Shown here piece by piece: positions 4,719 through 7,047 of a stretch of DNA of 7,047 nucleotides; position 1 is the stretch's first letter; every line of letters begins with the position of its first letter. Location of the stretch: contig CAIQEX010000200.1 in assembly GCA_903870955.1 (NCBI GenBank), forward strand, positions 1 to 7,047, read 5' to 3'. The DNA comes from an uncultured beta proteobacterium. Lineage in GTDB: Bacteria > Pseudomonadota > Gammaproteobacteria > Burkholderiales > Burkholderiaceae_C. The notes below the pieces were generated by a model. That model ran no database searches, was not told where the DNA came from, and saw nothing but the letters and a program-made list of their open reading frames with translations. A program made the position numbers and the translations under genes.

Positions 4719-6035
4719 ATGGACGCACTCACCATCATCAGCCAGGAGCACAGCAATATGTGGCGCCTGGCTACCACCCTGGACCAGGTGGCCTCTGACA
4801 TGCAAGCCGGTGCACCGCTTGAGCATGCCTTTTTTGACGCCGCGCTGGACTACATCACCCAGTTTGTCGACCGCATGCACCACCCCAAGGAGGACGATTA
4901 CCTGTTCCGCCTGCTGCGCCTTCGCAGCACTGAAGCGGCCGACGTGCTGGATGCCCTGGAAGCCGACCATGCCCAAGGCCCGGAGAACCTGGCGCAATTG
5001 CGCGCCAAACTGGCCGCTGCGGCGCAGGGAAGTCTGCCTGGCGCTGATCTGGCAAGCGCCATCAAGCAGTACACGGATGGCCTTAAACGCCACATCAAGA
5101 CCGAAGAAAAGCATGTGCTGCCGCTGGCGCGCAAGGTACTGCAGCCGCAGGACTGGGCCGAGATTGACCAGGCCTTTCGCACCCACAGCGACCCGGTGTT
5201 TGGCGACCAGGCCAAGGCGGAGTTTCGTGAACTGTTTCACCGCATCGTCAGTCTGGCGCCCGACTCGGTGGGTCTGGGTGGCAGCACGGTGGGCAGCTTG
5301 CAAGCTACGGCTACACCGTCACAGCAACCGGTGCTGCTGAAGGTGCAGGGGCTGGAGAGTTGCTACGGCCGTATCAAGGCGCTCAAGGGCATCACCCTGG
5401 AAGTGCGGCGCGGCGAAACCGTGGCCCTGGTGGGTGCCAATGGCGCCGGCAAGACGACCTTTTTGCGCGCCGTGTCGGGTGTGCAGTCCATCAGCGCCGG
5501 TAGCATTCATTTTGATGGCGAAGACATCAGCAAACTGCGCTCCGACAAGCGCATGCGGCGCGGCATCTGCCAAAGCCCGGAAGGTCGGCAAGTGTTCGGA
5601 CCGCTGTCGATTGAAGACAACCTGCGTCTGGGTGCCTACACCCAGCCCAAGCACCAGGTGGCCGGCGACATGGAAAAGATCTTCACCATGTTCCCCATCC
5701 TGAAAGAAAAACGCGCCCTGCCAGCCGGCACCTTGTCGGGCGGGCAACAACAAATGCTGGCCATTGGTCGGGCACTCATGGGGCGCCCCAGCCTGTTGCT
5801 GCTTGACGAGCCGTCGATGGGGCTGGCACCGTTGCTGGTGGAAGAAGTTTTCAACGTCATCAAGACACTCAAGTCCCAGGGCATGACGATTCTGCTGGTG
5901 GAACAAAACGCCTTTGCGGCCCTGGCCATTGCCGACCGTGGCTATGTTCTGGAAACCGGCACGGTGACGCTGACCGGCACCGGAGAAGACCTGATTCACA
6001 ACGAGCAAGTGCGCGCTGCCTACCTGGGTATGTGA
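4719..6035 (+). CDS. livF: Hemerythrin (HHE) domain-LivF ABC ATPase fusion protein
   Basis: A single open frame of 438 codons joins two complete domains. Residues 1 to about 180 form a hemerythrin-like four-helix di-iron domain. Candidate metal ligands are all present: His11 (ISQEH), His54/His55 and Glu58 (MHHPKED), His84 (EADH), His125 and Glu129 (HIKTEEKHVLP). Residues about 181-204 are a Ser/Thr/Gly/Gln-rich linker. Residues 205-438 form a full LivF ATPase with Walker A GANGAGKTT (239-247), CQSPEGRQVF, signature LSGGQ (339-343), Walker B LLLLDEP with Asp363 and Glu364, and LLVEQN. Normal LivF proteins are about 235 residues and lack the front domain. The start ATG has AGGA 9 bases upstream and lies 14 bases after livG. 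It is the only LivF in the window, so it probably serves this importer. Sensing of oxygen, NO or redox by the front domain is a hypothesis. Confidence 0.9.
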   Translation: MDALTIISQEHSNMWRLATTLDQVASDMQAGAPLEHAFFDAALDYITQFVDRMHHPKEDDYLFRLLRLRSTEAADVLDALEADHAQGPENLAQLRAKLAAAAQGSLPGADLASAIKQYTDGLKRHIKTEEKHVLPLARKVLQPQDWAEIDQAFRTHSDPVFGDQAKAEFRELFHRIVSLAPDSVGLGGSTVGSLQATATPSQQPVLLKVQGLESCYGRIKALKGITLEVRRGETVALVGANGAGKTTFLRAVSGVQSISAGSIHFDGEDISKLRSDKRMRRGICQSPEGRQVFGPLSIEDNLRLGAYTQPKHQVAGDMEKIFTMFPILKEKRALPAGTLSGGQQQMLAIGRALMGRPSLLLLDEPSMGLAPLLVEEVFNVIKTLKSQGMTILLVEQNAFAALAIADRGYVLETGTVTLTGTGEDLIHNEQVRAAYLGM

Positions 6036-6088
6036 GCCCGCCCGCACACGCTTTCCACACAACGCAAAAACACAAACATACACAGACC
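6036..6088 (+). promoter_or_regulatory. C/A-rich translation leader of paaG without Shine-Dalgarno
   Basis: The 53 bases between livF and paaG lack any purine-rich ribosome binding site. They end in a run of A and C (about 6059-6085, including CAAAAACACAAACATACACA) directly before the ATG. Such unstructured CA-rich leaders may recruit ribosomes without Shine-Dalgarno pairing or bind Hfq-type proteins; that role is inferred, not shown. Confidence 0.3.
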
Positions 6089-6880
6089 ATGGACTACCAA
6101 AATATCCGCTTTGAAGTCGCCGCTGGCGTGGCCCGACTGACCTTGAATCGCCCGGACAAGCTCAACAGTTTTACCGGCGCCATGCATGTCGAATTGCGCG
6201 ATGCACTCGACAGCATCCAAGCTGACAAAAGCATGCGCGTGCTGGTGATTACCGGCGCAGGGCGTGCCTTCTGTGCCGGCCAGGATCTGGCCGACCCGGA
6301 CATGGTCATGGGTGACACGGCGCCCGATATCGGCAACGTGGTGGAGCAGAACTACAAGCCGCTGATCCTGCGTTTGCAAAACCTGCGCGTACCCACGGTG
6401 GCCATGGTCAACGGCGTGGCGGCCGGTGCGGGTGCCAGCCTGGCCCTGGCATGTGATCTGGTGATTGCCGGCAAGTCGGCTTCGTTTTTGCAGGCCTTCA
6501 GCAAGATCGGTCTGATTCCCGATACCGGCGGCACCTGGTTTCTGCCACAGCGTGTGGGCATGGCCCGCGCCATGGGCCTTGCGATGCTGGCCGACAAACT
6601 GCCAGCGGAAAAAGCGGCCGAGTGGGGTCTGATCTGGCAAGTGGTGGACGATGCTGAACTCGGCGCCACGGTCGACAAACTGGCTACCCAATTGGCCGGC
6701 ATGCCCACCAAGGCATTGGTGCGCACGCGCCAGGCCCTGCACGCCGCACCTACGCACACGCTGGAGCAGCAACTCTCCATGGAAGGTGGCTTTATGCGCG
6801 AACTGGGTTGGAGCCCGGACTTCGCCGAGGGCGTCGCCGCCTTCATGGAAAAACGCGCGCCCCGCTTCACCGGTAACTGA
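6089..6880 (+). CDS. paaG: 2-(1,2-epoxy-1,2-dihydrophenyl)acetyl-CoA isomerase PaaG
   Basis: A crotonase-fold enzyme of 263 residues, acting in the cytoplasm in the aerobic phenylacetyl-CoA pathway. It isomerises the ring epoxide made by PaaABCDE to the seven-membered oxepin-CoA, and family members also shift double bonds later in the pathway. Evidence includes TLNRPDKLNSF (18-28), the oxyanion-hole segment GAGRAFCAGQDL (56-67), NGVAAGAGASLAL (108-120), and FSKIGLIPDTGGTWFLP (137-153), whose Asp145 is the likely catalytic acid. The match to E. coli PaaG as recalled is close over the whole length, including EWGLIWQVVDD and the C-terminal KRAPRFTGN. ATG 6089 (MDYQNIRFEV) fits the family start; a GTG at 6032 would add 19 unrelated residues. 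The gene follows livF after 53 bases, has no clear ribosome binding site, and is 4 bases from paaH. Confidence 0.92.
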   Translation: MDYQNIRFEVAAGVARLTLNRPDKLNSFTGAMHVELRDALDSIQADKSMRVLVITGAGRAFCAGQDLADPDMVMGDTAPDIGNVVEQNYKPLILRLQNLRVPTVAMVNGVAAGAGASLALACDLVIAGKSASFLQAFSKIGLIPDTGGTWFLPQRVGMARAMGLAMLADKLPAEKAAEWGLIWQVVDDAELGATVDKLATQLAGMPTKALVRTRQALHAAPTHTLEQQLSMEGGFMRELGWSPDFAEGVAAFMEKRAPRFTGN

Positions 6881-6884
6881 TGGC

Positions 6885-7047
6885 ATGACGAACGCTCTTC
6901 CCCAAGACGCCCTGGTGGCGGTGGTTGGTGCCGGTGCCATGGGCGCCGGCATTGCCCAGGTGGCCGCCGTGGCCGGTCACCGCGTGCTGCTGCTGGACAA
7001 CCGTCCCCAGGCCGCTGAGGCGGCGATTGAAGGCCTGCGTGCCCAAC
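6885..7047 (+). CDS. paaH: 3-hydroxyacyl-CoA dehydrogenase PaaH, 3'-partial
   Basis: The first 54 codons of a gene that runs off the window. The product starts with an NAD-binding Rossmann fold: LVAVVGAGAMGAGIAQVAA (10-28) contains the GxGxxG motif at Gly15-Gly20, and the strand VLLLD ends in Asp38, the acidic residue that favours NAD over NADP. This pattern fits the 3-hydroxyacyl-CoA dehydrogenase family. In phenylacetate catabolism PaaH oxidises 3-hydroxyadipyl-CoA to 3-oxoadipyl-CoA. Starting 4 bases after paaG supports the paaH assignment over a general fatty-acid enzyme, although the visible part alone cannot separate them. ATG 6885 is chosen because the ATG at 6880, which overlaps the paaG stop, is followed at once by a stop codon. 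Confidence 0.8.
   Translation, partial: MTNALPQDALVAVVGAGAMGAGIAQVAAVAGHRVLLLDNRPQAAEAAIEGLRAQ

Noticed and set aside
3772..4728. Long open frame on the - strand opposite livM/livG (318 codons)
   Set aside because: It is a shadow of the strongly conserved livM and livG genes, a common effect in GC-rich DNA. Its translation is rich in His/Gln and resembles no family.
5319..6083. Long open frame on the - strand opposite the LivF domain (254 codons)
   Set aside because: It is antisense to conserved ATPase motifs, with no recognisable family or promoter-like start context.
6020..6952. Long open frame on the - strand opposite paaG (310 codons)
   Set aside because: It is a shadow of paaG and paaH, spans three gene boundaries and has low-complexity His/Gly/Gln-rich content.
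1..7047. Mobile elements, CRISPR arrays, tRNA or rRNA genes
   Set aside because: No terminal inverted repeats, transposase frames, regularly spaced repeats or RNA-gene-like sequences were seen on either strand.

Overview
The window looks like part of an aerobic phenylacetate (phenylacetyl-CoA) catabolic locus from a GC-rich betaproteobacterium, most plausibly of the Comamonadaceae/Burkholderiales type. That placement is an inference from codon use and from the pairing of PaaX with a Liv-type transporter beside paaG/paaH; no rRNA or other lineage marker is present. All genes lie on the + strand.

Region 1 (1-1739) is a two-gene regulatory unit. It holds a PaaX-family repressor, cut at its 5' end by the window edge, and 11 bases later an IclR-family regulator with a strong ribosome binding site. 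A good intrinsic terminator (1784-1805) closes this unit.

Region 2 (1740-2129) is an AT-rich 390-base intergenic region. It contains the terminator, three A-rich direct repeats and a sigma70-like promoter (TTGACG, 17 bases, CAGAAT). A perfect 7+3+7 palindrome covers part of the promoter spacer and the whole -10 box. A leader of about 115 bases follows, with a hairpin, an 11-base direct repeat and a possible 18-codon His-rich leader ORF whose stop overlaps the livH start (TGATG).

Region 3 (2130-6035) encodes a branched-chain-amino-acid/aromatic-acid type ABC importer: LivH and LivM permeases, LivG ATPase, and a LivF ATPase. The genes are tightly packed (2-14 base gaps). No periplasmic binding protein gene is in the window. 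The most unusual feature is here: the LivF ATPase carries a complete N-terminal hemerythrin-like (HHE) di-iron domain in one uninterrupted 438-residue reading frame.

Region 4 (6089-7047) starts the catabolic genes: paaG (ring-1,2-epoxyphenylacetyl-CoA isomerase) and the first 54 codons of paaH (3-hydroxyacyl-CoA dehydrogenase).

Taken together, the promoter at about 1979-2007 probably drives one transcript that couples uptake of an aromatic acid to its CoA-dependent, oxygen-requiring breakdown, under control of PaaX and/or the IclR protein. The hemerythrin-LivF fusion suggests, as a hypothesis only, that ATP-driven uptake could be tuned by oxygen, NO or iron/redox state, in step with the oxygen need of the PaaABCDE epoxidase expected elsewhere in the locus.
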